From assembly GCA_003945285.1 (NCBI GenBank), contig AP019005.1, forward strand, positions 806,001 through 870,000: a stretch of 64,000 nucleotides of DNA, in the 5' to 3' direction. This DNA comes from Hydrogenimonas sp. Lineage in GTDB: Bacteria > Campylobacterota > Campylobacteria > Campylobacterales > Hydrogenimonadaceae. This document shows, one piece after another, positions 46,321 through 54,997 of this stretch; the first letter of the stretch is position 1; each line of letters opens with the position of its first letter. The position numbers and the translations under genes are program-made. The notes beneath the pieces were generated by a model. The model was not told where the DNA came from. It made no database searches and saw only the letters and a list, made by a program, of their open reading frames with translations.

Positions 46321-46917
46321 CTAGAGTATATCTATCCAGTAAGGGATGCTGCCTCTTTTCTCGTTTTCGAGTGTAGACTTGGGGCCGTGTCCCGGATAGA
46401 GTGTCACGTTTTTCGGATAGGCCAGCGCCTTTTTGAGACTCCGCTTCATCGCTTCCGGGTCCGAGTATGGAAAGTCGACCCTGCCTATCGACCCCCTGAA
46501 GAGAAAATCCCCGCAGAACCAGTTGTCGCCTATCTCTATCGCGCTGCAGCCCGGGGTGTGGCCCGGGAAGTGTAGAAATGTGACATCGATCCCGCCTATT
46601 GTATATTTTGCATCCGGTTCTACGGCGACATCCGCTTTGCTTGGAGGAACCCTCTGGCCGAAAGGGTCCTTTTCAAGCATGAAAATATCCTCTTTCGGGC
46701 AGTAGATGGGAACTTTCAGCAGCTCTTTGAGCTCTTTGTTGCTCCAGATATGGTCGAAGTGGCCGTGCGTATTCAAAATGGCGGCAGGTTTTCGGACATT
46801 TTGCATTACCCACTCGGTAGCGCCTACGCCCGGATCTATTATGAGGTCCGTACCGGCCTCCGAGACTATATAGCAGTTGGTCTGGTATTGGCCCATCGGT
46901 TTTACTTTTATCTGCAT
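46321..46917 (-). CDS. Metallo-beta-lactamase-fold hydrolase (glyoxalase II-like)
   Basis: The 198 residues have the zinc motif THGHFDHIW (HxHxDH), FPGHTPGCSAIEIGDNWFCGDFLF and LYPGHGPKSTL, giving the binuclear site of the hydroxyacylglutathione hydrolase-like family. The start QIKVKPMGQYQTNCYIV is typical. The lack of a C-terminal glutathione-binding domain makes true GloB activity uncertain. It diverges from the DUF455 gene. Confidence 0.88.
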   Translation of the reverse strand: MQIKVKPMGQYQTNCYIVSEAGTDLIIDPGVGATEWVMQNVRKPAAILNTHGHFDHIWSNKELKELLKVPIYCPKEDIFMLEKDPFGQRVPPSKADVAVEPDAKYTIGGIDVTFLHFPGHTPGCSAIEIGDNWFCGDFLFRGSIGRVDFPYSDPEAMKRSLKKALAYPKNVTLYPGHGPKSTLENEKRGSIPYWIDIL

Positions 46918-46973
46918 GAAATCAAAATCCTTTTATACCAAAATTACAAACTACTCTGTTTCGAAATTTGGGC

Positions 46974-46979
46974 TATAAT
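46974..46979 (+). promoter_or_regulatory. -10 box seven bases before the DUF455 gene
   Basis: TATAAT lies exactly seven bases before the ATG at 46987, the same spacing as at cmoB, with only CTCTCTT between. It predicts a leaderless mRNA. Confidence 0.55.
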
Positions 46980-46986
46980 CTCTCTT

Positions 46987-47814
46987 ATGAAAACTTCGGA
47001 CTTTTTTACCCTCGCACTTGAAGCTTTGAGAGAGAGTGCTCCGAATCAAAAATGCGCTCTAGTCGGGAAATTGTACTCAAATTTAAAGCAAGGCGCGCTT
47101 ACGTTTGACCACTCATCGCCGGTTTTGGAGATCGAACGGCCCTCTTATGCCGGTTTCGCGACCGTTGTGAAGCCGTCCGAAGTACCTTCCAGAAAGCGTT
47201 TCGATACGAAAGAGGGGCAGGCGGTTCTTCTTCATGCCATCGCTCACATAGAGTACAGCGCGATAGACCTGGCGCTCGATTCCGCATACCGGTTCAGGGG
47301 TATGCCGACCGACTATTACATCGACTGGATTGAGGTCGCCGACGATGAGGTGAGGCACTTTGGAATGCTCGAAGTTTTAATGGAAAATATCGGTGTAAAA
47401 TATGGCGAGTTTCCGGTTCATACCCTGCTGTTTGATGCAGGAAGAAGAAGCGGCGGTGATCTGCTGGAGAGGATGGCGGTCGTACCCCGCTATCTCGAAG
47501 CGGGCGGTCTGGACGCAAATCCAAAGATAGTGAAGAAGCTTCAGAGCTATCCTAAAACGGGGCAGATAGAAGCGATGATAGAGTTTCTCGAGACAATTTT
47601 GCGTGAAGAGGTGGATCATGTCGGCAAAGGTGACAAATGGTTCAAGTTCGAGGCGGCCCGCCGCGGAGTGGATGAGAGTGTCTATTTCGAGATAATAGAA
47701 CGGTTCTATCCGGGCTTTGAAAAACGGGGAGCACAGATGAATGTCCATGCGCGCCTGAAAGCCGGTTTCAGCTGCAGTGAACTCAAAAGGATGGGTGCAG
47801 AAAAGTGCAATTGA
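46987..47814 (+). CDS. DUF455 family ferritin-like protein
   Basis: The 275 residues form a helical protein with carboxylate/His motifs spaced as in ferritin-like di-iron proteins: AIAHIEYSAIDLALD, EVADDEVRHFGMLEVLM and REEVDHVGKGDKWF. FATVVKPSEVPSRKRFDTKEGQA is a DUF455 mark. MiaE-type tRNA hydroxylases share this fold, so an oxygenase role is possible but unproven. I start at MKTSDFF, seven bases after TATAAT; the frame is open 237 bases further, but that part is antisense to the MBL gene. Confidence 0.85.
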   Translation: MKTSDFFTLALEALRESAPNQKCALVGKLYSNLKQGALTFDHSSPVLEIERPSYAGFATVVKPSEVPSRKRFDTKEGQAVLLHAIAHIEYSAIDLALDSAYRFRGMPTDYYIDWIEVADDEVRHFGMLEVLMENIGVKYGEFPVHTLLFDAGRRSGGDLLERMAVVPRYLEAGGLDANPKIVKKLQSYPKTGQIEAMIEFLETILREEVDHVGKGDKWFKFEAARRGVDESVYFEIIERFYPGFEKRGAQMNVHARLKAGFSCSELKRMGAEKCN

Positions 47815-47835
47815 AAAGCTGATGCTATGCAAAAA

Positions 47836-47929
47836 GCGTAACATCATCTCGAAATATACAATTTGAAGCTTTAGGGGGTGTAGGGGCGGCCGGTTCCCGC
47901 CAAAGCTTGCAAAGCTATGGCGGAGATGG
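47836..47929 (+). repeat. Dispersed repeat family 2, single unit
   Basis: GCGTAACATCATCTCGAAAT, then AGCTTTAGGGGGTGTAGGGG and GGTTCCCGCC, match the tandem units at 52057-52244. The third hairpin differs: AAAGCTTGCAAAGCTATGGCGG replaces the ATGGGC/GCCCAT stem, although AGATGGG is still present. It lies just after the DUF455 gene. The right boundary is set by analogy to the 94-bp unit. Confidence 0.65.
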
Positions 47930-48035
47930 GTTTTTAGAGGTGCCCTTATGTCTACAGATTATATATAAAAGCTTGATTTAACATTTACTTCAGTAATATA
48001 TAGCAACTATTTTTGATTTTACAGGAGCCCTGAAG

Positions 48036-49172
48036 ATGGCACGCAAGATCCCTTTTTACAAACCCGATATAGGGCAGGCCGAGAAGGCCCAGATAGAAGA
48101 GGTACTGGAACTAGAAGAGCTGCAGAAAGCCGAGGAGCTGGAGGAGGCTTTTCTGAAGAGAACCGGAGCGTCGTACGCTATATCGACCAACAGCGGTACT
48201 TCGGCACTCCATCTTTCGATGTGTGCCATGGACCTGAAGAGGGGAGACAAGATAATCTGTTCCGTAAACTCCTTTCCCTCCGTTCCGGAAGTGGTGCGCC
48301 ACTTTGATGCCGAGCCGATTTTTGTAGATATCGATCCGGAAGATTTCAATATAGACCTCGACGCCTTCGAGAAGGTATTGGAAGAGAATATCTCAAAAAA
48401 GCTCAAAGGCGCCATCATAAACCATGTCGCCGGACAGCCTACCGATCTTGACCGACTATACAAGATAGCCAAACGTTTCAATATCAAAATTGTCGAAGAC
48501 GCAAGTGATGCACTGGGTGGAACCTATGAGGGCAAACCTATAGGTGCTACCGGTGCCGATATAACCTGTTTCAGCTTTTCACCGCATATGAAAAACTCCG
48601 TTGCGAATGCCGGAGTCATGCTATGTGAAGACGAGACGCTATACAACAGGGGAATGCTGCTCAGAAACCACGCCATAGAGTCTTCAGGGTGGGACAAGTA
48701 CGGCAACCTGGAGTATATCTACGATGTCGTAGACATCGGATGGAAGTACGACATAAGCGAACTGGACGCGGCGTATGCGCTGGCACAGTACGGACGTCTC
48801 GAGAAGATGATCGGACGCAGAAAAGAGATAGCCAAAATGTACGATGAGGCTCTTGAAGGTGTCAACCATGTCTCTATCCCGGTTCGCAAAAGGGACCACA
48901 TATACCAGCTCTATATCATCAAGATAGACAGAAACAGGGACGGTTTCGCGAGAGAGCTGAAAGATAGAGGCATACACTGCGGTCTCCACTATATTCCGCT
49001 CCATCTGATGAGCTACTACAAGCAGAAGTACTCTCTCAGGGTAAACGACTTCCAGTCTGCTCTGCAGACCTACCAGCAGGTGCTCTCACTCCCTATATAC
49101 AACAATATGACGGATGCGGAGGTTGAGTATGTCTGCGATATGGTCAAAGAGGTGGCGGCCAAACATATTTGA
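48036..49172 (+). CDS. DegT/DnrJ/EryC1/StrS-family aminotransferase
   Basis: PLP aminotransferase that in this family adds amino groups to nucleotide-linked keto-sugars. The 378 residues show TNSGTSALHLSM (51-62), PSVPEVVRHFDAEPIFVDID, Asp155 in VEDASDALGGTYEGKPIG, the PLP Lys186 in FSPHMKNSVANAGV, and RDHIYQLYIIKID. The product sugar is unknown and no other sugar-modification genes are here. The stop overlaps the lpxK start by one base, so a lipid A or surface-sugar role is possible, as inference. Confidence 0.88.
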   Translation: MARKIPFYKPDIGQAEKAQIEEVLELEELQKAEELEEAFLKRTGASYAISTNSGTSALHLSMCAMDLKRGDKIICSVNSFPSVPEVVRHFDAEPIFVDIDPEDFNIDLDAFEKVLEENISKKLKGAIINHVAGQPTDLDRLYKIAKRFNIKIVEDASDALGGTYEGKPIGATGADITCFSFSPHMKNSVANAGVMLCEDETLYNRGMLLRNHAIESSGWDKYGNLEYIYDVVDIGWKYDISELDAAYALAQYGRLEKMIGRRKEIAKMYDEALEGVNHVSIPVRKRDHIYQLYIIKIDRNRDGFARELKDRGIHCGLHYIPLHLMSYYKQKYSLRVNDFQSALQTYQQVLSLPIYNNMTDAEVEYVCDMVKEVAAKHI

Positions 49173-50098
49173 TGTCCTCCTTGGTAGCTTTTTTTGAAAA
49201 CCTCTACTACCGGCCGAGGTGGTACCACTGGCCGGTAGCGATAGCTCTTCTTCCTCTCTCTCTTCTCTACGCCTCCTTGATGCTGTTACGCAGATATGCC
49301 GCAAAACCCGGAAGTTACGGCGTACCGGTCGTAAGCATAGGCAATCTTCTCGTCGGCGGCAGCGGTAAGACACCCATGACGATAGAGCTCGCCGGACGTT
49401 TCGAAAAAGCGGCTGTAGTTCTACGCGGATACGGCAGAAAAAGCAGCGGACTTGTAGTTGTCAGCAGATGGGGTAAAATCGGGTGTGGAGTGGAAGAGAG
49501 CGGTGACGAGGCGATGCTTCTGGCAAAATCTCTGCCCGATGTATGCGTAATAGTCTCGCAAAACAGGCCGGAGGCCATAGAGAAGGCGAAGGAGCTCGGT
49601 GCAAAAGTCGTTTTTCTGGATGACGGCTTCAGCAAAGTCGACATAGAAAAATTGGATATTCTATTGTATCCGCCGAAAGTTCCCAACCCCCTGCCGCTTC
49701 CTTCGGGCCCTTTCCGGGAGTTTGCGTTTGCCAGGCGGTATGCGGATCTAACCCTTGTGGAGGGGAGAGATTTCAGGCGTGTAGTGAGTTGTGAAGGGTG
49801 TGACGAGCCTATGCTACTGGTTACAGCCATAGCCAATCCCCGGCGGCTCGAACCCTATCTGCCGGACGGCCTCGTAAAAGGAAGAGTGGTTCTGCCCGAT
49901 CATGCCTGGTTTGAGAGAGAGCAGATAGAGGAGGCGATGAAAAAGGCGGGTGTAAAGAAGATTCTTACAACCGAAAAAGATCTGGTCAAGCTCGAGGGGT
50001 TCGGTTTCGAAACGGCGCTTTTGAAACTGAGACTCGATCTTGATCCGCATGTATATGAGAGTGTAGAGAGGAGCATGGGACTTGAGAATTTCCCCTAA
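49172..50098 (+). CDS. lpxK: Tetraacyldisaccharide 4'-kinase LpxK
   Basis: Phosphorylates the lipid A precursor at the 4' position. The 308 residues show YRPRWYHWPVAIALLPLSLLYA (membrane-associating N-terminus), VPVVSIGNLLVGGSGKTPMTIELA with the P-loop, LRGYGRKSSG, GDEAMLLAKSLPDVCVIVS and FLDDGFSKVDIEKLDILLYP. I use ATG at 49172; a TTG codon lies one codon earlier. It is translationally coupled to the DegT gene. lpxK near thrC recalls the Campylobacter gene order. Confidence 0.93.
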   Translation: MSSLVAFFENLYYRPRWYHWPVAIALLPLSLLYASLMLLRRYAAKPGSYGVPVVSIGNLLVGGSGKTPMTIELAGRFEKAAVVLRGYGRKSSGLVVVSRWGKIGCGVEESGDEAMLLAKSLPDVCVIVSQNRPEAIEKAKELGAKVVFLDDGFSKVDIEKLDILLYPPKVPNPLPLPSGPFREFAFARRYADLTLVEGRDFRRVVSCEGCDEPMLLVTAIANPRRLEPYLPDGLVKGRVVLPDHAWFEREQIEEAMKKAGVKKILTTEKDLVKLEGFGFETALLKLRLDLDPHVYESVERSMGLENFP

Positions 50099-50235
50099 TA
50101 GAGTCATATTCCAGCTAGCTGGGCGGCACTTATGAAAAACCTGCATGTTAAGCCGGGTTTCGACGAGCTCCTATGATATACTTGATGGTCCTTTCTTTTA
50201 GTTTTACCTCCAAACTGCTATACTCTTTTTGATTT

Positions 50236-50400
50236 CTGACCTTACGTAAAAATCTGTACACAGAACCGGATATGGAGTGAGGTATTTAGCAAAGTATACA
50301 AAAAAGAGCTGACACTTTATAACCGTGGCTTGTAAATGAGGCTCTTTGAACGATATTTTTCCGTTCAAACCCTATGGCCGACAACTTTACGCAAAGTCAG
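50236..50400 (-). repeat. Dispersed repeat family 1, 165-bp full copy
   Basis: The plus-strand ends are CTGACCTTACGTAAA (from 50236) and TTTACGCAAAGTCAG (ending 50400), matching the consensus terminal repeat with two to three changes. On the minus strand the left half reads GGGTTTGAACGGAAAAATAT, then CGTTCAAAGAGCC. It lies between lpxK and argB and ends 22 bases before the argB start, so it could influence argB expression. About 137 bases before it (50099-50235) hold no gene I can see. Confidence 0.8.
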
Positions 50401-50422
50401 TCAATTTTTTACGGAGAGTTAT

Positions 50423-51274
50423 ATGCAAAAAAAGATGCAGGTTGTACAGACACTTCTGGATACACTGCCGTTTATAAAAAAGTTCGCCGGGCAGACGATA
50501 GTGATCAAATTCGGGGGTGCGGCACAGAAGTCGCCGCAGCTCAAAGAGAAGTTCGCGCAGGATATTGTTCTCATGCACCTTGTGGGGATACGTCCGGTGA
50601 TCGTTCACGGAGGCGGACCGAAGATCACGCAGCTGCTGGCCGACCTTGGGATAGATACGGAGTTTGTCGAAGGGCAGCGTGTCACAACCAAAGAGGCTAT
50701 GAGAATCGTCGAGATGGTGCTCAGTGGAGAGGTGAACAAGGAGATCGTCTCGGCTTTGAACGACCACGGTTCCAAAGCCATAGGTATAAGCGGCAAGGAT
50801 GCCCACTTCATTCTGGCGCGTGCTAAAGACCGCAGCAAATGGGGATATACCGGTATCATAGAGGAGATTCACGCCGAGGTGGTCCAGAACCTCATGAACG
50901 AGGATTTCATACCGGTGATAGCGCCGATAGCAGCGAGCAAAGATCCCGGAGAGCCCGGTTTCAACATAAACGCCGACCTTGCGGCCAGCAAGATAGCGAT
51001 GGCTCTGAAAGCGAGCAAAGTGGTCTTTCTGACCGACACTCCCGGTGTACTGGACTCAGAGGGAAAACTCATAGGGACGCTCGGTACAGAGAAGATAAAT
51101 CTACTTAAAAACGAGGGGGTCATAAGCGGCGGAATGGTTCCCAAGGTGGATGCCTGCCTGGAGGCTATAAACGGCGGGGTACAGAAGGCGCACATAATAG
51201 ACGGGCGCATAGAACATTCGATACTTCTGGAGATATTTACGAGCGAAGGTATCGGTACACAGATAGTTCATTAG
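50423..51274 (+). CDS. argB: Acetylglutamate kinase
   Basis: Second step of arginine synthesis. The 283 residues show FAGQTIVIKFGGAAQKSPQL, VGIRPVIVHGGGPKI, NADLAASKIAMALKASKVVFLTDTPGVL and SGGMVPKVDACLEAINGG. I start at MQKKMQVVQ (50423), which has GGAGAG six bases upstream; the longer open frame runs into repeat family 1. A perfect palindrome follows before the next gene. Confidence 0.97.
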   Translation: MQKKMQVVQTLLDTLPFIKKFAGQTIVIKFGGAAQKSPQLKEKFAQDIVLMHLVGIRPVIVHGGGPKITQLLADLGIDTEFVEGQRVTTKEAMRIVEMVLSGEVNKEIVSALNDHGSKAIGISGKDAHFILARAKDRSKWGYTGIIEEIHAEVVQNLMNEDFIPVIAPIAASKDPGEPGFNINADLAASKIAMALKASKVVFLTDTPGVLDSEGKLIGTLGTEKINLLKNEGVISGGMVPKVDACLEAINGGVQKAHIIDGRIEHSILLEIFTSEGIGTQIVH

Positions 51275-51277
51275 CTT

Positions 51278-51292
51278 TTTGCGTAACGCAAA
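51278..51292. repeat. Perfect palindrome between argB and the ABM gene
   Basis: TTTGCGTAACGCAAA is a perfect 7+1+7 inverted repeat, three bases after the argB stop and just before the AGGAGGGG ribosome site of the next gene. Its half TTTGCGTAA equals the inner part of the family 1 terminal repeat. It may be a remnant of two repeat ends joined head to head, or an operator. Confidence 0.6.
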
Positions 51293-51298
51293 GGAGGG

Positions 51299-51664
51299 GT
51301 GATGTCAAAAAAGATATACTGCCTGGCCCACTTCAAGCCGAAGGCGGGAAAAGAGATGGAGCTTTTCGAGCTGCTCAAATCTCTGGAGCCCGATACTCTC
51401 AGGGAAGATGGGTGCATTCAATATATAGTGACGAGAAAGATAGAGAATCCGTGCGCCGACGGCGAGGGGTTCCCGATAGTTTTCAACGAGATATGGGCGG
51501 ACAGAGATAGTTTCGAGGCGCACTGCAACCGCAGGGCGATAAGGGAGTTTTTCCAGAAGCAGTGTGTAGATGAAGAGGGGCTTGTGGAGGCTTACAATGT
51601 CTGTGTATACAGTGATGAACCGAAGGATTACGATGCACCAGTTCAGGGCTCGACCTGTGAGTAG
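51299..51664 (+). CDS. Antibiotic biosynthesis monooxygenase (ABM) domain protein
   Basis: The 121 residues form a single ABM or dimeric alpha-beta barrel domain: IYCLAHFKPKAGKEMELFELLKSLEP, CIQYIVTRKIENP and FNEIWADRDSFEAHCNRRAIREFF. Small proteins of this fold act on quinones or haem, or have no known function. The start is at the ATG of MSKKIYCL or one codon earlier; AGGAGGGG precedes it. The C-terminus overlaps cutA by 32 bp. Confidence 0.82.
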   Translation: MMSKKIYCLAHFKPKAGKEMELFELLKSLEPDTLREDGCIQYIVTRKIENPCADGEGFPIVFNEIWADRDSFEAHCNRRAIREFFQKQCVDEEGLVEAYNVCVYSDEPKDYDAPVQGSTCE

Positions 51665-51974
51665 ATACATTTTGGTTCTGGTTACCGCTCCGACTGCGGA
51701 TGAAGCGGAGCTCATAGCGCAGAAGCTGCTGAAAAAGAGGCTTGCCGCCTGTGTGAATATCGTACCGAATCTACTCTCGATATACCGCTGGAAAGGGAAG
51801 GTGGAGAGGGACGAGGAGTGTATGATGATTATCAAGACCGAAAAGAGGGTGCTCAAAAAGCTGGAGAAGAGGATAAAGAAGATGCACAGCTATGAAGTGC
51901 CGGAGATTCTCGTTTTCAGGGTCGAAGAGGGGGAGAAGGAGTATCTGAAGTGGATATCTTCAGTCGTGAAATAG
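51633..51974 (+). CDS. cutA: Divalent-cation tolerance protein CutA
   Basis: Trimeric small protein linked to metal tolerance, with an unsettled function. The 113 residues show YILVLVTAPTADEAELIAQKLLKKRLAACVNIVPNL, SIYRWKGKVERDEECMMIIKT and HSYEVPEILVF, all CutA marks. I chose the ATG at 51633, five bases after AAGGA; a GTG at 51657 is the alternative. It overlaps the ABM gene. Confidence 0.92.
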   Translation: MHQFRARPVSRYILVLVTAPTADEAELIAQKLLKKRLAACVNIVPNLLSIYRWKGKVERDEECMMIIKTEKRVLKKLEKRIKKMHSYEVPEILVFRVEEGEKEYLKWISSVVK

Positions 51975-52056
51975 CTCCTTTTGGATATAATCGCGCCAAA
52001 ATAACCGGACTACATTTTGCAAAACAGGCAAATCGATAACCGGCGTTGTGCAAACA

Positions 52057-52150
52057 GCGTAATATCATCCCGAAATCTGCGATTTCGCAGCTTTAGGAGG
52101 GTGCAGGGGACGGTCAGTCCCCGCCGGAAGATGGGCTTTGCCCGTCTTTC
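52057..52150 (+). repeat. Dispersed repeat family 2, tandem unit 1 (94 bp)
   Basis: The unit begins GCGTAATATCATCCCG and contains three hairpins: GAAATC-TGC-GATTTC, GGGGAC-GGTCA-GTCCCC, and an 11-bp stem in which AAGATGGGC faces GCCCGTCTT over TTT. It is followed at once by a second unit that differs at six positions. The arrangement lies between cutA and thrC. Confidence 0.9.
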
Positions 52151-52244
52151 GCGTAACATCATCTCGAAATCTGCGATTTCGTAGCTTTAGGGGGGTGCAG
52201 GGGACGGTCAGTCCCCGCCGAAAGATGGGCTTTGCCCATCTTTC
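52151..52244 (+). repeat. Dispersed repeat family 2, tandem unit 2 (94 bp)
   Basis: Exact length match to unit 1, starting GCGTAACATCATCTCG. Its third stem is perfect: GAAAGATGGGC pairs with GCCCATCTTTC over a TTT loop. A truncated third start, GCGTAACAT, follows at 52245-52253, about 23 bases before thrC. Confidence 0.9.
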
Positions 52245-52275
52245 GCGTAACATTAAATAGAAAGCAGGATGTTTT

Positions 52276-53742
52276 ATGAGATTCACAGAGACACGCGGTA
52301 ACGACTCGAAAAAGTCACCGGAAGTGAGCTTCAGCGAAGCAGTTTTGAGCCCGAGTGCGAGCTTCGGCGGTCTATATGTACCGAAAGCTCTTCCGCGGCT
52401 GGATTTCGATTTTTTTAAAAAACATGCAAAGAGCCGATACAAGGAGCTCTCTCTGGCTCTTTTCGAGAAATTCGATGTGGATATAGATAGAGGGGATCTG
52501 GAAGCGGCATTGAACAGGTATGACGCTTTCGACGATCCGAACGACCCGGTGCCGCTGGTGAAGGTGGAAGAGGATGCCTTCATCAGCGAACTGTGGCACG
52601 GTCCGACCCGCGCGTTCAAAGATATGGCCCTGCAGCCGTTCGGCTACATACTTTCTCGTCTGGCAGAAAAGCGCGGCGAGCACTATCTGATCATGGCCGC
52701 CACCAGCGGAGATACCGGGCCAGCGACACTGGAGACATTCAAAAACGCATCCAATGTAAAGGTCGCATGTCTCTATCCGGAGGGCGGAACCAGTGATGTG
52801 CAGAGGCTTCAGATGGTTACCGAAGATGCGGCGAATGAAAAAGTGATAGGTATACACGGCAACTTCGACGATGCCCAGACCGCACTCAAAAACCTGCTTG
52901 CGAGCGACAGCTTCAAAGCGAGGCTGAAAGAGAGCGGCACAGAGCTCTCGGCCGCCAACTCCGTCAACTTCGGACGTATAATTTTTCAGATCATCTACCA
53001 CGTCTACAGCTACCTGAAGCTTGTAGATCGAGGTGAAGTCTCGATGGGAGAGAGTGTCTACCTGATAGTTCCAAGCGGAAATTTCGGCAATGCGCTTGGA
53101 GGATATTATGCGAAAAAGATGGGACTGCCGGTAGAAAAGATATTGATATCATCTAATATCAACAATATTCTGACAGATTTGATAACGAAAGGGGAGTATG
53201 ACCTTACATCCAGATCGCTGGTTCAGACCACATCTCCCGCGATGGATATTCTTAAATCTTCAAACGTAGAGAGGGTACTTTTCGACAAGTTCGGCCCGGA
53301 GCGCACAAAGAGCCTGATGGACGAGCTGAACGAGAAGGGCAGGTACGTTCTGACAAAAGAGGAGCTCGATATTCTCAGGGAGGATTTCGACGCCACATTC
53401 AGCAGCGATGAAGAGGGTAGGGAGGTTATAGCCGAATATGCCAAGAGGGGCTATATCATGGACCCTCATACGGCAACCTGCTTCAAAGCGTATGAGAAAC
53501 TCCGCAAAAAGAGTCTCAAAAGCGTGATCTATTCGACTGCCGAGTGGACGAAGTTCAGCCCTACGGTCTGTGAGGCTCTCGGTCACAGAGTCGAACACGA
53601 CAGAGAGGCTCTGGAGTGGATCTCTTCTCATTACGGCGTGAGCGTTCCGAAGATGATAGCGGAGCTTTTCGAAAAACCGATAATCCATAAAACAGTGATC
53701 GACAAAGAGCGGATCGAAGAGGAGATTCTCGGGTTTATCTGA
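52276..53742 (+). CDS. thrC: Threonine synthase
   Basis: PLP enzyme that converts O-phosphohomoserine to threonine. The 488 residues show FSEAVLSPSASFGGLYVPKALP at the start, the PLP lysine in WHGPTRAFKDMALQPFG, MAATSGDTGPATLETFKN, NSVNFGRIIFQIIYHVYSY and IVPSGNFGNALGGYYAKKMG. Length is that of the long ThrC class. The tandem family 2 repeats lie directly upstream. The next gene starts at the last base of its stop. Confidence 0.97.
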   Translation: MRFTETRGNDSKKSPEVSFSEAVLSPSASFGGLYVPKALPRLDFDFFKKHAKSRYKELSLALFEKFDVDIDRGDLEAALNRYDAFDDPNDPVPLVKVEEDAFISELWHGPTRAFKDMALQPFGYILSRLAEKRGEHYLIMAATSGDTGPATLETFKNASNVKVACLYPEGGTSDVQRLQMVTEDAANEKVIGIHGNFDDAQTALKNLLASDSFKARLKESGTELSAANSVNFGRIIFQIIYHVYSYLKLVDRGEVSMGESVYLIVPSGNFGNALGGYYAKKMGLPVEKILISSNINNILTDLITKGEYDLTSRSLVQTTSPAMDILKSSNVERVLFDKFGPERTKSLMDELNEKGRYVLTKEELDILREDFDATFSSDEEGREVIAEYAKRGYIMDPHTATCFKAYEKLRKKSLKSVIYSTAEWTKFSPTVCEALGHRVEHDREALEWISSHYGVSVPKMIAELFEKPIIHKTVIDKERIEEEILGFI

Positions 53743-54971
53743 TGCGAATAGCTATTGTAGGGGGCGGAGCCTCCGGATTGACGGCGGCTCTGGCCGCCTC
53801 CGGAAGAGGTCTGAAGATAGATCTCTACGAGCAGAACAGCGAGCCCGGTAGAAAGATACTCGCCTCCGGAAACGGCCGCTGCAACATTTCGAACATATCG
53901 CTCTCTTCGGAAGACTACTACGGGGAGCACCCCTCTTTCGTAAAGCCTGTTCTGAACGGTTTCGACTTCAAGGCATTCGAGCGCTTCTCTTTTTCGTATG
54001 GGCTTATGCTCGATGTCAGAGAGGATGGACGGGTATATCCTCTAAGCAACGAGGCCAGGTCTGTGCATGAGATACTCTGTTCCTCGGCAAAGGAGCGCGG
54101 GGTGAATTTTCAGACGCGAACCTTCGTCGAGAGTATAGATAGAGTAGCCGGATCGTTCATTATCGAAACATCCGGCCGTAGCGAGCGTTACGATAGAGTG
54201 TTGCTGGCGACCGGTTCTCCTGCCGCACCTCAGCTCGGAGGGGGGATGAGCGGACTGAGAATGGCCGAAGCTCTTGGTCACCGCATAGTGGAGCCCTACC
54301 CGACACTGGTAGGGCTTCATCTAAAAGGGTCGCTGCACGAGGTTATGAGCGGTGTGAAGTGTAGAGCGGGGATCACACTGTATGTAGACTCGAAAAGGAG
54401 AACGGAGATTGTCGGAGATCTACTCTTTACGCGCTACGGGGTTTCCGGTTTCGGGGTGCTGGATATCTCCACGGAAGCCTCCCATGCGCTTCGTAGAGGC
54501 CGGAATGTCTCCCTTGGCATAGACCTTATGCCTGGGCTTGCAAGACAGGGCCTGGTACAAAAGATGGAGAAGATCCGCAGAAGAGTCCCGCAAAGTTCCA
54601 CCTTTTTGATGCTTCACGGTTTTCTGCCCAGAAGAGTCGTTTCAGCCGTAGTCGAAGATCTGAAGCTGGATCCGAAAAAAATCTGCGCAGACCTGGGGCC
54701 CAAGGAGATACGCCGCATCGCTTCCACCATCTGCGATTGGCGCTTTGAAGTGTCGGATACACATGGATATCGACACGCCGAGACGGCCGGAGGAGGCGTA
54801 TCTACGGAAGATGTGGACTCGTCGACGATGGAGTCGAAAATCGTCCCCGGACTCCATTTCAGCGGGGAGATTCTGGATATCGTAGGCCGCAGGGGCGGCT
54901 ACAACCTCCATTTCGCCTGGGCCAGCGGCTATCTTGCCGGCAGGGCGATCCGTACGAAGATGAGCCGGTAA
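53742..54971 (+). CDS. HI0933/BaiN-family FAD-dependent oxidoreductase
   Basis: Flavoprotein with an N-terminal dinucleotide site IAIVGGGASGLTAALAASG and the family block SEPGRKILASGNGRCNISN. Later marks are VLLATGSPAAPQLGG and the C-terminal ETAGGGVSTEDVDSSTMESK and LHFSGEILDIVGRRGGYNLHFAWASG. The 409-residue length is normal. The activity of most members is unknown. It is translationally coupled to thrC (overlap TGATG) and converges on the class V aminotransferase. Confidence 0.9.
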   Translation: MRIAIVGGGASGLTAALAASGRGLKIDLYEQNSEPGRKILASGNGRCNISNISLSSEDYYGEHPSFVKPVLNGFDFKAFERFSFSYGLMLDVREDGRVYPLSNEARSVHEILCSSAKERGVNFQTRTFVESIDRVAGSFIIETSGRSERYDRVLLATGSPAAPQLGGGMSGLRMAEALGHRIVEPYPTLVGLHLKGSLHEVMSGVKCRAGITLYVDSKRRTEIVGDLLFTRYGVSGFGVLDISTEASHALRRGRNVSLGIDLMPGLARQGLVQKMEKIRRRVPQSSTFLMLHGFLPRRVVSAVVEDLKLDPKKICADLGPKEIRRIASTICDWRFEVSDTHGYRHAETAGGGVSTEDVDSSTMESKIVPGLHFSGEILDIVGRRGGYNLHFAWASGYLAGRAIRTKMSR

Positions 54972-54997
54972 CCGATGGTGCGCCGATATGGCGACGG

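Noticed and set aside
46750-46986. Upstream extension of the DUF455 protein
   Set aside because: It is antisense to the MBL hydrolase gene, and the TATAAT box seven bases before 46987 supports the shorter form.
50336-50422. N-terminal extension of ArgB
   Set aside because: The upstream frame runs into a family 1 copy, and GGAGAG precedes the ATG at 50423.
52046-52260. Possible CRISPR array in the tandem repeats before thrC
   Set aside because: Only two 94-bp units are present, without spacers and with strong internal stems; no cas genes are near.
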